From contig NZ_SCMX01000023.1 of assembly GCF_005503625.1 (NCBI RefSeq), positions 1 to 64,000 on the forward strand: a stretch of 64,000 nt of DNA, given 5' to 3'. Of this stretch, positions 8,862-17,763 are shown one piece after another (the first letter of the stretch is position 1; each line of letters opens with the position of its first letter). Source of the stretch: Cupriavidus sp. 2SB (GTDB taxonomy: Bacteria; Pseudomonadota; Gammaproteobacteria; Burkholderiales; Burkholderiaceae). The position numbers were made by a program, and so were the translations under genes. The notes below the pieces were generated by a model. That model saw only the letters and a list, made by a program, of their open reading frames with translations, did not search any database and was not told the DNA's origin.

Positions 8862-9380
8862 ATGGCAAAGATGCAAGCAAAAGTCCAACAGGACGAACGC
8901 GACGACGGCCTCCGCGAGAAGATGATTTCGGTCAACCGTGTCACCAAGGTGGTGAAGGGTGGTCGTATCCTCGGTTTCGCTGCGCTGACCGTGGTTGGTG
9001 ACGGCGATGGCCGCATCGGCATGGGCAAGGGCAAGGCCAAGGAAGTTCCGGTAGCCGTGCAGAAGGCAATGGACGAAGCCCGTCGCAAGATGGTCAAGGT
9101 CTCGCTGAAGAACGGCACGCTGCAGCACGAAGTCGTTGGCAAGCACGGCGCCGCAAAGGTGCTGATGATGCCCGCCAAGGAAGGTACCGGTGTTATCGCT
9201 GGTGGTCCGATGCGCGCGATCTTCGAAGTAATGGGTGTGACGAACGTTGTGACCAAGTCGCACGGTTCGACGAACCCTTACAACATGGTTCGCGCCACCC
9301 TCGATGGTCTGCAAAAGATGAGCACGCCGGGCGAAATCGCCGCCAAGCGTGGCAAGTCGGTTGAAGACATCCTCGGCTAA
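8862..9380 (+). CDS. rpsE: 30S ribosomal protein S5
   Basis: 172 residues (E. coli 167). S5 forms part of the mRNA entry channel and affects decoding accuracy. The N-terminal double-stranded RNA-binding fold ([21 protein letters not shown]) and the C-terminal domain ([20 protein letters not shown]) are complete. The ram and spectinomycin regions show nothing unusual by eye. Confidence 0.98.
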   Translation: MAKMQAKVQQDERDDGLREKMISVNRVTKVVKGGRILGFAALTVVGDGDGRIGMGKGKAKEVPVAVQKAMDEARRKMVKVSLKNGTLQHEVVGKHGAAKVLMMPAKEGTGVIAGGPMRAIFEVMGVTNVVTKSHGSTNPYNMVRATLDGLQKMSTPGEIAAKRGKSVEDILG

Positions 9381-9390
9381 GGTGAACGAA

Positions 9391-9573
9391 ATGTCGCAGA
9401 AAACCGTAAAAGTGCAACTCGTGCGCAGCCTCATCGGCACGCGCGAGGATCATCGCGCCACCGTACGTGGCCTGGGCCTGCGTCGCCTGAACTCCGTTTC
9501 GGAGCTGCAGGACACGCCCGCCGTGCGCGGCATGATCAACAAGGTCTCGTACCTGGTGAAGGTTCTGGCCTGA
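9391..9573 (+). CDS. rpmD: 50S ribosomal protein L30
   Basis: 60 residues (E. coli 59), starting [20 protein letters not shown] and containing [22 protein letters not shown] only in part as usual for the family. The open frame extends upstream into rpsE, but the ATG at 9391, shortly after AAGGTG, gives the family length. It lies between rpsE and rplO as in E. coli. Confidence 0.96.
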   Translation: MSQKTVKVQLVRSLIGTREDHRATVRGLGLRRLNSVSELQDTPAVRGMINKVSYLVKVLA

Positions 9574-9592
9574 TCAGGACTCGGAGAGCAAC

Positions 9593-10027
9593 ATGCAACT
9601 TAACAACCTGAAACCGGCTGACGGTTCGAAGCACGCCAAGCGTCGCGTCGGCCGCGGTATCGGCTCCGGCCTGGGCAAGACGGCTGGTCGCGGTCACAAG
9701 GGTCAGAAGTCGCGTTCGGGCGGCTTCCATAAGGTTGGCTTCGAAGGCGGTCAAATGCCGCTGTATCGTCGTCTGCCGAAGCGTGGTTTTACCTCGCTGA
9801 CCAAGGCCTTCAACGCCGAAGTGACCCTGCGTGACATCGAACGCCTGGAAGCTGCTGAAGTGGACCTGCTGGTCCTGAAGCAAGCTGGCCTGGTGGGCGA
9901 ACTGGTCAAGAACGCAAAGGTCATCAAGGCCGGCGAGCTGACGCGCAAGGTAACGATCAAGGGTCTGGGTGCCACCGCTGGTGCCAAGGCTGCGATCGAA
10001 GCCGCGGGCGGCCAAGTCGAAGCGTAA
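9593..10027 (+). CDS. rplO: 50S ribosomal protein L15
   Basis: 144 residues, the same as E. coli. L15 has a long basic N-terminal arm that threads through 23S rRNA ([23 protein letters not shown], here with the usual Gly/Lys/Arg repeats) and a globular C-terminal domain. [18 protein letters not shown] is diagnostic. It lies just upstream of secY. Confidence 0.98.
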   Translation: MQLNNLKPADGSKHAKRRVGRGIGSGLGKTAGRGHKGQKSRSGGFHKVGFEGGQMPLYRRLPKRGFTSLTKAFNAEVTLRDIERLEAAEVDLLVLKQAGLVGELVKNAKVIKAGELTRKVTIKGLGATAGAKAAIEAAGGQVEA

Positions 10028-10076
10028 TTTACGCATAGCATTCGCAGCATAGGCGAAGTCACAGTCGGAGCATCGT

Positions 10077-11420
10077 TTGGCCACGGCGAAACCCAATGCA
10101 AGCTCGCAGGCCAGGAACACAGCTAAGTACGGCGATCTCAAGCGTCGGCTGATGTTCCTGGTGCTGGCTCTGATCGTCTACCGCATCGGTGCACATATTC
10201 CGGTGCCGGGGATTGATCCGGACCAGCTTGCGAAGCTTTTCCAGAGTCAGTCGGGTGGCATCCTCGGGATGTTCAACCTGTTTTCGGGCGGTGCGCTGTC
10301 GCGCTTTACCGTCTTCGCGCTCGGCATCATGCCGTACATCTCGGCGTCGATCATCATGCAATTGCTGACGATCGTGTTGCCGCAGCTGGAAGCGCTGAAG
10401 AAGGAAGGGCAGGCGGGGCAACGCAAGATCACGCAGTACACGCGTTACGGTACGGTGATCCTCGCTACGTTCCAGGCGCTGTCCATCGCGGTAGCGCTGG
10501 AGTCTCAGCCGGGTCTGGTCATCGATTCGGGGCTGATGTTCCGGGCGACGGCCGTGATCACGTTGGTGACCGGTACGATGTTCCTGATGTGGCTGGGTGA
10601 GCAGATCACCGAGCGAGGTCTGGGCAACGGTATCTCGATCATCATCTTCGGCGGTATCGCGGCGGGGCTTCCCAATGCGATCGGCGGGCTGTTCGAACTG
10701 GTTCGTACGGGGTCGATGAGCATCATCGCGGCAATTTTCATCGTCGCGATCGTGATCGGTGTGACGTTCGCTGTGGTCTTCGTGGAGCGCGGCCAGCGAA
10801 AGATTCTGGTGAACTATGCCAAGCGTCAGGTCGGCAACAAGGTGTACGGCGGTCAGTCGTCGCACCTGCCGCTGAAGCTGAACATGGCAGGGGTGATTCC
10901 GCCGATCTTTGCATCGTCGATCATTCTGTTCCCGGCGACGATTGCAGGCTGGTTCACGTCGGACTCGACGGGGTCGGTGGGGCGGGTCATCAAAGACCTC
11001 GCCGCAACGCTGTCTCCCGGCCAGCCGGTGTATATCCTGCTGTATGCGACTGCGATTGTTTTCTTCTGCTTCTTCTACACGGCTCTTGTGTACAACAGTC
11101 GGGAAGTGGCAGATAACCTGAAGAAAAGTGGAGCCTTCATTCCGGGCATCCGTCCGGGCGAGCAAACGACGCGCTATATCGACAAGATCCTGGTGCGCCT
11201 GACGCTGGCTGGTGCGATTTACATCACACTGGTCTGCCTGTTGCCGGAATTCCTGGTGCTGCGCTGGAACGTTCCGTTCTACTTTGGCGGAACCTCGCTG
11301 CTGATCATCGTGGTCGTCACGATGGACTTCATGACGCAGGTGCAGTCCTATGTCATGTCGCAGCAGTACGAGTCGCTGCTGAAGAAGGCGAATTTCAAGG
11401 GTAACCTGACCTTGCGCTGA
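10077..11420 (+). CDS. secY: Protein translocase subunit SecY
   Basis: 447 residues (E. coli 443), the channel-forming inner-membrane protein of the Sec translocon with about ten membrane helices. [24 protein letters not shown] (first helix), [28 protein letters not shown] (plug region and helix 2) and [16 protein letters not shown] (cytoplasmic loop) are conserved family landmarks. It starts with TTG at 10077, shortly after CGGAG. It is the usual spc gene before the alpha genes. Confidence 0.97.
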   Translation: MATAKPNASSQARNTAKYGDLKRRLMFLVLALIVYRIGAHIPVPGIDPDQLAKLFQSQSGGILGMFNLFSGGALSRFTVFALGIMPYISASIIMQLLTIVLPQLEALKKEGQAGQRKITQYTRYGTVILATFQALSIAVALESQPGLVIDSGLMFRATAVITLVTGTMFLMWLGEQITERGLGNGISIIIFGGIAAGLPNAIGGLFELVRTGSMSIIAAIFIVAIVIGVTFAVVFVERGQRKILVNYAKRQVGNKVYGGQSSHLPLKLNMAGVIPPIFASSIILFPATIAGWFTSDSTGSVGRVIKDLAATLSPGQPVYILLYATAIVFFCFFYTALVYNSREVADNLKKSGAFIPGIRPGEQTTRYIDKILVRLTLAGAIYITLVCLLPEFLVLRWNVPFYFGGTSLLIIVVVTMDFMTQVQSYVMSQQYESLLKKANFKGNLTLR

Positions 11421-11450
11421 CAAAGCCGGGGTTGGTGGATTGCACCAGGT

Positions 11451-11669
11451 ATGGCAAAAGACGACGTCATCCAGATGCAAGGGGAGGTCCTGGAAAATCT
11501 CCCCAACGCGACGTTCCGCGTCAAGCTTGAGAATGGCCATGTAGTACTCGGACATATCTCCGGCAAGATGCGAATGAACTACATCCGGATTCTTCCGGGT
11601 GACAAGGTGACGGTTGAGCTGACTCCATATGATCTGTCACGCGCACGGATCGTCTTCCGGACGAAGTGA
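11451..11669 (+). CDS. infA: Translation initiation factor IF-1
   Basis: 72 residues, a single S1/OB-fold protein that blocks the ribosomal A site during initiation. It starts [20 protein letters not shown] and contains [20 protein letters not shown]. Its place between secY and rpmJ is common in betaproteobacteria but differs from E. coli, where infA lies elsewhere. A second infA copy elsewhere in the genome is common in this group but cannot be checked here. Confidence 0.97.
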   Translation: MAKDDVIQMQGEVLENLPNATFRVKLENGHVVLGHISGKMRMNYIRILPGDKVTVELTPYDLSRARIVFRTK

Positions 11670-11700
11670 AGCGAACAGGAATTGAAGGAAGAGGAAAATC

Positions 11701-11817
11701 ATGAAAGTGCTGGCTTCTGTGAAGCGCATTTGCCGCAACTGCAAAATCATCAAGCGCAACGGTGTCGTGCGCGTGATCTGCTCGTCGGATCCCCGCCACA
11801 AGCAACGCCAAGGCTAA
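11701..11817 (+). CDS. rpmJ: 50S ribosomal protein L36, zinc-ribbon type
   Basis: A 38-residue protein starting [19 protein letters not shown], ending [11 protein letters not shown]. It has the zinc ligands Cys11, Cys14, Cys27 and His33, so it is the zinc-binding (C+) form of L36. L36 helps shape domains II, V and VI of 23S rRNA. A GGAAGAGG site precedes the ATG. It sits between infA and rpsM. Confidence 0.97.
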
Positions 11818-11836
11818 TCGGAAAGAGGATTGACGA

Positions 11837-12202
11837 ATGGCACGTATCGCAGGGGTTAACATCCCGAACCATAAGCACACCGAAATCGGTCTGACGGCCA
11901 TTTATGGTGTCGGCCGCTCGCGCGCCCGCAAGATTTGCGAGGCTACCGGTGTACCGTTTGACAAGAAGGTCAAGGATCTGACCGACGCCGACCTGGAAAA
12001 GCTTCGTGACGAAGTGGGCAAGGTCACGGTCGAGGGTGACCTGCGTCGTGAAACCACGATGAACATCAAGCGTCTGATGGACCTTGGTTGCTATCGTGGC
12101 ATGCGTCACCGCAAGGGTCTGCCGATGCGCGGTCAGCGTACCCGCACCAATGCACGTACTCGCAAGGGTCCGCGCAAGGCCGGCGTGGCACTGAAGAAGT
12201 AA
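11837..12202 (+). CDS. rpsM: 30S ribosomal protein S13
   Basis: 121 residues (E. coli 118). S13 contacts the 50S head bridge and P-site t[24 protein letters not shown], the helix-two-turn-helix region and the basic tail [17 protein letters not shown] are typical. It opens the alpha part of the cluster (rpsM-rpsK-rpsD-rpoA-rplQ). A GAAAGAGGA site precedes the ATG. Confidence 0.98.
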   Translation: MARIAGVNIPNHKHTEIGLTAIYGVGRSRARKICEATGVPFDKKVKDLTDADLEKLRDEVGKVTVEGDLRRETTMNIKRLMDLGCYRGMRHRKGLPMRGQRTRTNARTRKGPRKAGVALKK

Positions 12203-12226
12203 AGCCGAAGGCATAGGAAGAATCGA

Positions 12227-12628
12227 ATGGCAAAAGGTCCGAATAACGCCGCTCAGCGCGCGCGTAAGAAGGTCAAGAAGAACGTTGCCGACGGCATCGC
12301 ACACGTCCACGCTTCGTTCAACAACACCATCATCACGATCACCGATCGCCAGGGCAACGCCCTGTCGTGGGCAACTGCCGGTGGCCAAGGCTTCAAGGGT
12401 TCGCGTAAATCGACCCCGTTCGCAGCCCAGGTCGCAGCAGAAAATGCCGGTCGCGTGGCGCAAGACCAGGGTATCAAGAACCTGGAAGTGCGCATCAAGG
12501 GCCCGGGTCCGGGTCGCGAATCGGCTGTCCGCGCGCTGAACGCGCTCGGCATCAAGATCGCTATCATCGAAGACGTGACGCCAGTGCCGCACAATGGCTG
12601 CCGTCCGCCGAAGCGCCGCCGTATCTAA
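12227..12628 (+). CDS. rpsK: 30S ribosomal protein S11
   Basis: 133 residues (E. coli 129). S11 forms the platform of the 30S subunit near the E site. [37 protein letters not shown] and the end [18 protein letters not shown] are conserved. It is followed by a 283-base gap with a long hairpin and a terminator, so rpsD may be transcribed separately. Confidence 0.98.
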   Translation: MAKGPNNAAQRARKKVKKNVADGIAHVHASFNNTIITITDRQGNALSWATAGGQGFKGSRKSTPFAAQVAAENAGRVAQDQGIKNLEVRIKGPGPGRESAVRALNALGIKIAIIEDVTPVPHNGCRPPKRRRI

Positions 12629-12640
12629 GCGTCGAGGCTA

Positions 12641-12679
12641 ACCGGAGGTGAGGTTGGGGGCTTTCCCCCAAACTCCGGT
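12641..12679 (+). other. Long interrupted hairpin downstream of rpsK
   Basis: An outer 7-bp stem (ACCGGAG 12641-12647 with CTCCGGT 12673-12679) encloses an inner 7-bp stem (TTGGGGG 12654-12660 with CCCCCAA 12665-12671). It begins 12 bases after the rpsK stop. No T-run follows, so it may be an RNA processing, stability or protein-binding structure. Confidence 0.5.
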
Positions 12680-12683
12680 ACTG

Positions 12684-12692
12684 TGGTAGTAT
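12684..12692 (+). promoter_or_regulatory. Weak extended -10 promoter candidate before rpsD
   Basis: TG at 12685-like context followed by TAGTAT (12687-12692) resembles an extended -10. No -35 is evident. The terminator at 12703-12737 would lie directly downstream, so this may not drive rpsD. The remaining bases to 12911 show no gene. Confidence 0.2.
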
Positions 12693-12702
12693 CGCGCGTT
12701 GA

Positions 12703-12737
12703 CCTGCTGCAAGTTCATTGCGGCAGGTTTTCGTTTT
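12703..12737 (+). terminator. Intrinsic terminator between rpsK and rpsD
   Basis: A 10-bp stem with one G-T pair (CCTGCTGCAA 12703-12712 with TTGCGGCAGG 12718-12727, loop GTTCA) is followed by TTTTCGTTTT. This suggests that much rpsM-rpsK transcription stops, or is attenuated, before rpsD. Confidence 0.7.
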
Positions 12738-12911
12738 GCGCTCGCACAAACGAAAGCGTAGCTTTCATGCGGGCGATATCGTCATGCTTTTGCGTTGCCT
12801 CCGCTTGCCTTGGTGCTGGCGGATGAAGAACCATAAGCCCACCGTCTGTCACACAGGTGACGGACTCGCGGCGCGTCCTGATGGCGTCGCGATCGATCAA
12901 AGGAAGATAAA

Positions 12912-13535
12912 GTGGCACGTTATACCGGCCCGAAGGCCAAACTTTCCCGCCGCGAAGGCACTGACCTGTTCCTGAAGAGCGCACGCCGCTCGCTGGCTGA
13001 CAAGTGCAAGCTGGACAGCAAGCCGGGCCAGCATGGCCGCACGTCGGGCGCCCGTACGTCGGACTATGGCAACCAACTGCGCGAAAAGCAGAAGGTCAAG
13101 CGCATCTATGGTGTGCTCGAGCGCCAGTTCCGCCGCTACTTTGCCGAAGCCGATCGCCGCAAGGGCAACACGGGTGAGAACCTGCTGCAACTGCTGGAAT
13201 CGCGTCTGGACAACGTCGTGTATCGCATGGGCTTCGGCTCGACCCGCGCTGAAGCGCGTCAGCTGGTGTCGCACAAGGCGATTCTGGTGAACGGTCAGAC
13301 CCTGAATGTCCCGTCGGCCCAGATCAAGTCGGGCGATGTCGTGACGATCCGCGAACAATCGAAGAAGCAAGTCCGCATCGCCGAGTCGCTGTCGCTGGCC
13401 GAGCAATCGGGCTTCCCGACCTGGGTGAATGTCGATTCGAAGAAATTCGAAGGCACGTTCAAGCAAGTCCCGGATCGCGCCGATATCTCTGGCGATATCA
13501 ACGAAAGCCTGATCGTCGAACTGTATTCGCGTTAA
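12912..13535 (+). CDS. rpsD: 30S ribosomal protein S4
   Basis: 207 residues (E. coli 206). S4 is a primary 16S rRNA-binding protein and, in E. coli, the alpha-operon repressor. It starts with GTG at 12912 after [28 protein letters not shown], the S4 RNA-binding domain ([31 protein letters not shown]) and the end are intact. Its upstream gap with a terminator suggests independent control. Confidence 0.98.
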   Translation: MARYTGPKAKLSRREGTDLFLKSARRSLADKCKLDSKPGQHGRTSGARTSDYGNQLREKQKVKRIYGVLERQFRRYFAEADRRKGNTGENLLQLLESRLDNVVYRMGFGSTRAEARQLVSHKAILVNGQTLNVPSAQIKSGDVVTIREQSKKQVRIAESLSLAEQSGFPTWVNVDSKKFEGTFKQVPDRADISGDINESLIVELYSR

Positions 13536-13592
13536 TCGCGGACCGGTACTCGCACGGTTTAGCGCTTGCCTTTCGTACAAGGCTTCGCTTTC

Positions 13593-13649
13593 AGCCCGAC
13601 GCGCTCTGTGGCGCGTCGGGCTTATTGCCCATCATGCGATGGGCTTTTT
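13593..13649 (+). terminator. Tandem terminator hairpins between rpsD and rpoA
   Basis: First, a perfect 12-bp stem (13593-13604 with 13611-13622, loop TCTGTG). Then a 7-bp stem GCCCATC-ATGC-GATGGGC (13627-13644) followed by TTTTT. The second has classic terminator form. rpoA would then need its own promoter within 13650-13710 or depend on read-through. Confidence 0.7.
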
Positions 13650-13710
13650 CAGGTTCCAAACGTCAGCCTTATCGGTGTAACGAGCCGAGGGTATTGAAAA
13701 GGACAACCTA

Positions 13711-14691
13711 ATGCAAACAGCACTCCTCAAACCTAAAATCATCGCCGTCGAACCGCTGGGCGACCACCACGCCAAAGTCGTGATGGAGCCGTTTGAGCGC
13801 GGTTATGGGCATACGCTTGGTAACGCCCTGCGTCGCGTCCTGTTGTCGTCGATGGTCGGCTATGCCCCGACTGAGGTCACGATCGCTGGGGTGGTCCACG
13901 AGTACTCCACTATTGATGGCGTGCAGGAAGACGTCGTCAATCTGCTCCTCAATCTGAAGGGCGTGGTATTCAAGCTCCACAACCGCGACGAAGTCACGGT
14001 CTCGCTGCGCAAGGACGGTGAAGGCATTGTTACGGCTGCCGACATCGAGCTGCCGCACGACGTCGAAATCATCAACCCGGGTCATGTCATTGCTCACCTG
14101 TCCGCAGGCGGGAAGCTGGACATGCAGATCAAGGTCGAGCAAGGCCGCGGCTATGTGCCGGGCAACGTGCGCAAGTTTGGTGATGAATCCGGCAAGGTTA
14201 TTGGCCGCATCGTCCTGGACGCATCGTTCTCGCCGGTTCGCCGTGTGTCGTACGCCGTGGAATCGGCGCGTGTGGAACAGCGTACCGACCTGGACAAGCT
14301 CGTGATGAACATCGAAACCGACGGCGTCATCTCGCCGGAGGAAGCGATTCGTCAATCGGCACGTATCCTGGTCGACCAACTGTCGGTGTTTGCCGCGCTG
14401 GAAGGCACGGAATCGGCTGCCGAGGCTGCTTCGAGCCGCGCACCGCAGATCGATCCGATCCTGCTGCGCCCGGTGGACGATCTCGAGTTGACGGTGCGCT
14501 CGGCCAACTGCCTGAAAGCCGAAAACATCTACTACATCGGCGACCTGATCCAACGTACCGAGAACGAACTGCTCAAGACCCCGAACCTGGGTCGCAAGTC
14601 GCTCAACGAGATCAAGGAAGTCCTGGCTTCGCGTGGTCTGACGCTCGGCATGAAGCTCGAGAACTGGCCGCCCGCAGGTCTGGAGAAGTAA
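13711..14691 (+). CDS. rpoA: RNA polymerase alpha subunit
   Basis: 326 residues (E. coli 329). The N-terminal domain (residues 1 to about 230, with [30 protein letters not shown] split across the dimer interface) assembles RNA polymerase. The C-terminal domain (from about 250, with [33 protein letters not shown] and MKLENWPP) contacts UP elements and activators. It is the usual alpha-cluster gene between rpsD and rplQ. Confidence 0.98.
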   Translation: MQTALLKPKIIAVEPLGDHHAKVVMEPFERGYGHTLGNALRRVLLSSMVGYAPTEVTIAGVVHEYSTIDGVQEDVVNLLLNLKGVVFKLHNRDEVTVSLRKDGEGIVTAADIELPHDVEIINPGHVIAHLSAGGKLDMQIKVEQGRGYVPGNVRKFGDESGKVIGRIVLDASFSPVRRVSYAVESARVEQRTDLDKLVMNIETDGVISPEEAIRQSARILVDQLSVFAALEGTESAAEAASSRAPQIDPILLRPVDDLELTVRSANCLKAENIYYIGDLIQRTENELLKTPNLGRKSLNEIKEVLASRGLTLGMKLENWPPAGLEK

Positions 14692-14698
14692 TTGACGG

Positions 14699-14726
14699 TG
14701 CGGAACGGCCGCGAGGCGGTTCCGCA
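14699..14726 (+). other. Hairpin in the rpoA-rplQ spacer
   Basis: TGCGGAAC (14699-14706) and GTTCCGCA (14719-14726) form a perfect 8-bp stem just after the rpoA stop, with no T-run. It may attenuate transcription or protect the rpoA mRNA end. The rest of the 160-base spacer shows no gene. Confidence 0.45.
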
Positions 14727-14851
14727 TGTCATTCGCGTCCCGTGCAATGTCGTACGGGGCTTGGAAGCACTACCGGCCCGCGCCGTAGCTGCGTTGTGCA
14801 TGCGGCGGCGATAGAAGAGCTGGTCAAACACTGTAATCGAAAGGAATCATC

Positions 14852-15247
14852 ATGCGTCACCGTCATGGTTTGCGGAAACTGAACCGCACCTCGTCGCACC
14901 GTCTCGCGATGCTGCGCAACATGTCCAACTCGCTGTTCCAGCACGAGCTGATCAAGACCACGCTGCCGAAGGCCAAGGAACTGCGCAAGGTTGTCGAGCC
15001 GCTCATCACGCTGGCCAAGAAGGATACCGTTGCAAACCGCCGTCTGGCATTTGCCCGTCTGCGCGACCGCGACATGGTCACGAAGCTGTTCAACGAACTG
15101 GGCCCGCGTTACAACGCTCGCCCGGGCGGCTACACCCGTATCCTGAAGTTCGGCTTCCGTCAGGGCGACAACGCGCCGATGGCACTGGTCGAGCTGGTGG
15201 ATCGTCCGGAAATCACGGAAGCCCCGGCTGACGAAGCCGCGGAATAA
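14852..15247 (+). CDS. rplQ: 50S ribosomal protein L17
   Basis: 131 residues (E. coli 127). L17 lies near the tunnel exit. [40 protein letters not shown] and [20 protein letters not shown] identify it. An AAAGGAA site precedes the ATG. It is the last gene of the ribosomal cluster, followed by a strong terminator. Confidence 0.98.
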   Translation: MRHRHGLRKLNRTSSHRLAMLRNMSNSLFQHELIKTTLPKAKELRKVVEPLITLAKKDTVANRRLAFARLRDRDMVTKLFNELGPRYNARPGGYTRILKFGFRQGDNAPMALVELVDRPEITEAPADEAAE

Positions 15248-15298
15248 GTGAAAGCCGTAGCCCGTCGCTGACGGGTTATCGGACACCGCACTACAATC

Positions 15299-15329
15299 GA
15301 GCCAGGCAATTGCCTGGCTCTTTTGTTTT
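15299..15329 (+). terminator. Terminator at the end of the ribosomal cluster
   Basis: A perfect 11-bp palindrome (15299-15309 with 15310-15320) is followed by TTTTGTTTT. It ends the rplQ transcript before cutA. Confidence 0.85.
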
Positions 15330-15354
15330 GTGCGCGCCACACGACCCATTCGTC

Positions 15355-15744
15355 ATGAAAGATTCAGAATCTGCTTATGTTGTATCGCTTGCGGACCCGT
15401 CAGAATCGGTCTGGATGGCGATGACCAACCTGCCCGATGAAGCCTCCGCGATGCGGGTGGCGCGCGCAGTGCTCGAGGCTCGCGTGGCGGCGTGCGTGAA
15501 CCGGCTGGCGCCCTGCCAGTCGGAGTACTGGTGGCAGGGCAAGCTGGAGCAGGCGCAGGAGTACCCGTTGCTGATCAAGACGACAGCGGGCCAATACGCG
15601 GTGCTTGAAGCCGTCATTAGCGCAGTGCACCCGTACGACGTGCCAGAGGTCGTGGCGTGGCCGCTGGCGGCCGGATTGCCGGCCTATCTGGGCTGGGTCC
15701 GGAGTGAGGTCACAGGCAGCGTGGCAGTGCCTCCTACAAACTGA
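15355..15744 (+). CDS. cutA: Divalent-cation tolerance protein CutA
   Basis: 129 residues from ATG 15355. CutA is a small trimeric cytosolic protein linked to copper tolerance and metal binding; its exact role is unsettled. The family pattern is clear: VARAVLEARVAACVNRL, SEYWWQGKLEQAQEYPLLIK and HPYDVPEVVAWPLAAG. An in-frame TTG at 15310 lies inside the rplQ terminator, so the later ATG is preferred. dsbD starts 12 bases downstream, a pairing common in proteobacteria. Confidence 0.92.
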   Translation: MKDSESAYVVSLADPSESVWMAMTNLPDEASAMRVARAVLEARVAACVNRLAPCQSEYWWQGKLEQAQEYPLLIKTTAGQYAVLEAVISAVHPYDVPEVVAWPLAAGLPAYLGWVRSEVTGSVAVPPTN

Positions 15745-15756
15745 ACGGAATGATTC

Positions 15757-17751
15757 ATGGGAATGTCGGGTAACTGGGTGGATGCAAGCATGCCGAAGGG
15801 TGCGACGTCATTTTTCGCACGGCAAATCCTGCGTCATATCGCCGCACGGTCGGCTACGTTGCTGATTGCGATGTTTGCGACGTGGGTCTGCCTGTTCGCG
15901 TGGAACCCGGCACACGCAGCGAGCGAGGATGACTTCCTGCCGCCCGAGCAGGCATTCCGTTTTTCCGCAAAGCAGCTCGATCCGAAGACTGTCGAGATCC
16001 GATTCGACGTTGCCGATGGCTACTACCTGTACCGGGAGCGTTTCGCGTTCGCCGCGAAGCCGCAGGATGTCAGGCTCGGTAAGCCCGAATTGCCGCAGGG
16101 GAAGGTGCATTTCGACGAGACCTTCGGCAAGGACATGGAAACGTACCGCGGTGCGGTGGTGATCAAGGTGCCTGTGGAACAGGCGCCCTCGGATGGGCAA
16201 TGGAGCCTTGTGGTGACGTCGCAAGGCTGTGCCGACAAGGGCCTGTGCTACCCGCCCATGGAGAGTGTCTACAAGGTTGGCGGCTCGGTACTGGGCAAGC
16301 TGTTTGGCGATCGCAATGCGGCACCTCGGTCCAGCCCAGGCGAGTCCAACGCGGATACGGCGAGTGGTTCCTCCGCTCAGTCGGACGTACCCACATCAGC
16401 GGGCGCGACGGTGAAGCGCAGCCTGACGGCGGACGACGGTGATCGAATCGCCGGAGCGCTCGCCACGCGCAACCTTGCCTTGATTGGCGGGTTGTTCTTC
16501 GGCCTCGGGCTGCTGCTGACCTTTACGCCTTGCGTGCTGCCCATGGTGCCGATCCTGTCGTCGATCGTCGTGGGCGAGCATGTGACGCGCGGACGGGCTT
16601 TCATCGTTTCGCTGGCCTATGTGCTTGGCATGGCCGTCGTCTATACGGCGGTTGGTGTGGCGGCAGGTCTGGCTGGCGAAGGACTGTCGGCTGCGCTGCA
16701 GACGCCATGGGTGTTGGGCGCCTTTGCGTTGCTGATGGTCGCGTTGTCGCTATCGATGTTTGGTTTGTACGAACTGCAACTACCGCAACGCTGGCAGACT
16801 GGTCTGACAGCTACCTCGAATCGGCGCCAGGGCGGACAGATCGCCGGCGCCGTGGCGATGGGGGCCATCTCGGCACTGATCGTTGGACCATGCGTCACTG
16901 CGCCGCTCGCTGGGGCACTGGCCTATATCGCTCAGACGGGCGATGCGCTGACCGGTGGTGCTGCGCTGCTGGCAATGGCTCTTGGCATGGGGGTGCCGCT
17001 AATTCTGGTGGGCGTGGGTGCGGGCAACCTGCTGCCGCGCGCCGGCAAGTGGATGGAGGCCACCAAGCGCTTCTTCGGATTCATGCTGTTGGGACTGGCG
17101 ATCTGGATGGTCACACCCGTGCTGCCGTCGTGGATCGTGATGCTCGCATGGGCGGCGTTGCTGATCGTGGCGTCGGTATATCTCGGCGCGTTCGACGCAC
17201 TCGCACCGGATGCGCGCGGTCTGCTGCGGCTTGGCAAGGGACTCGGTCTGGTCGCTGCGCTGGCCGGTGCAATCCAGGTCGTGGGCGTGGCTTCGGGCGG
17301 GCGCGATCCGCTGCAGCCGCTTTCGCATATCGGTGCCGTGTCGGGCACGGTGGGCAGTACGCCAGGCAAGGGCGAAGTCAGATTCGAGCGTGTACGTAGC
17401 GTCGCAGAGCTTGACGCGCGCGTGGCGCAAGCGGCGGCTGCGGGACGTCCGGTATTGCTCGATTTCTATGCGGACTGGTGCGTGAGTTGCAAGGAGATGG
17501 AGAAACTGACGTTTCCCGATCCCAAGGTGCGGGCCCGCCTTGCCAACGTCGTGTTGCTGCAGGCCGATGTGACGGCGAACAATGCCGACGACAAGGCGCT
17601 GCTGAAGCGCTTCGGCCTGTTTGGGCCGCCGGGCATCATCATGTTCGGCGCCGATGGTCGGGAGCGACCAGTGCGCGTGATCGGCTACCAGTCGGCCAAT
17701 CGCTTCCTCGATAGTCTCGAGCGCGCACTCGGCAAGACGCCGCAGACCTGA
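15757..17751 (+). CDS. dsbD: Thiol:disulfide interchange protein DsbD
   Basis: 664 residues. DsbD moves electrons from cytoplasmic thioredoxin across the inner membrane to periplasmic DsbC and cytochrome c maturation partners. A signal-like segment ends AHAASEDD. An N-terminal periplasmic domain carries CADKGLCYPP (near 157), a central membrane domain has TPCVLPMVP (near 258) and GPCVTAPLAG, and a C-terminal thioredoxin domain has YADWCVSC (near 573). All three redox cysteine pairs are present. It is downstream of cutA and convergent with the next gene. Confidence 0.95.
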   Translation: MGMSGNWVDASMPKGATSFFARQILRHIAARSATLLIAMFATWVCLFAWNPAHAASEDDFLPPEQAFRFSAKQLDPKTVEIRFDVADGYYLYRERFAFAAKPQDVRLGKPELPQGKVHFDETFGKDMETYRGAVVIKVPVEQAPSDGQWSLVVTSQGCADKGLCYPPMESVYKVGGSVLGKLFGDRNAAPRSSPGESNADTASGSSAQSDVPTSAGATVKRSLTADDGDRIAGALATRNLALIGGLFFGLGLLLTFTPCVLPMVPILSSIVVGEHVTRGRAFIVSLAYVLGMAVVYTAVGVAAGLAGEGLSAALQTPWVLGAFALLMVALSLSMFGLYELQLPQRWQTGLTATSNRRQGGQIAGAVAMGAISALIVGPCVTAPLAGALAYIAQTGDALTGGAALLAMALGMGVPLILVGVGAGNLLPRAGKWMEATKRFFGFMLLGLAIWMVTPVLPSWIVMLAWAALLIVASVYLGAFDALAPDARGLLRLGKGLGLVAALAGAIQVVGVASGGRDPLQPLSHIGAVSGTVGSTPGKGEVRFERVRSVAELDARVAQAAAAGRPVLLDFYADWCVSCKEMEKLTFPDPKVRARLANVVLLQADVTANNADDKALLKRFGLFGPPGIIMFGADGRERPVRVIGYQSANRFLDSLERALGKTPQT

Positions 17752-17763
17752 GCGGTCAACTTC

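Noticed and set aside
15745-17763. Terminator between convergent dsbD and the CorA/ZntB gene
   Set aside because: Only 12 bases separate the stop codons, with no stem or T-run.
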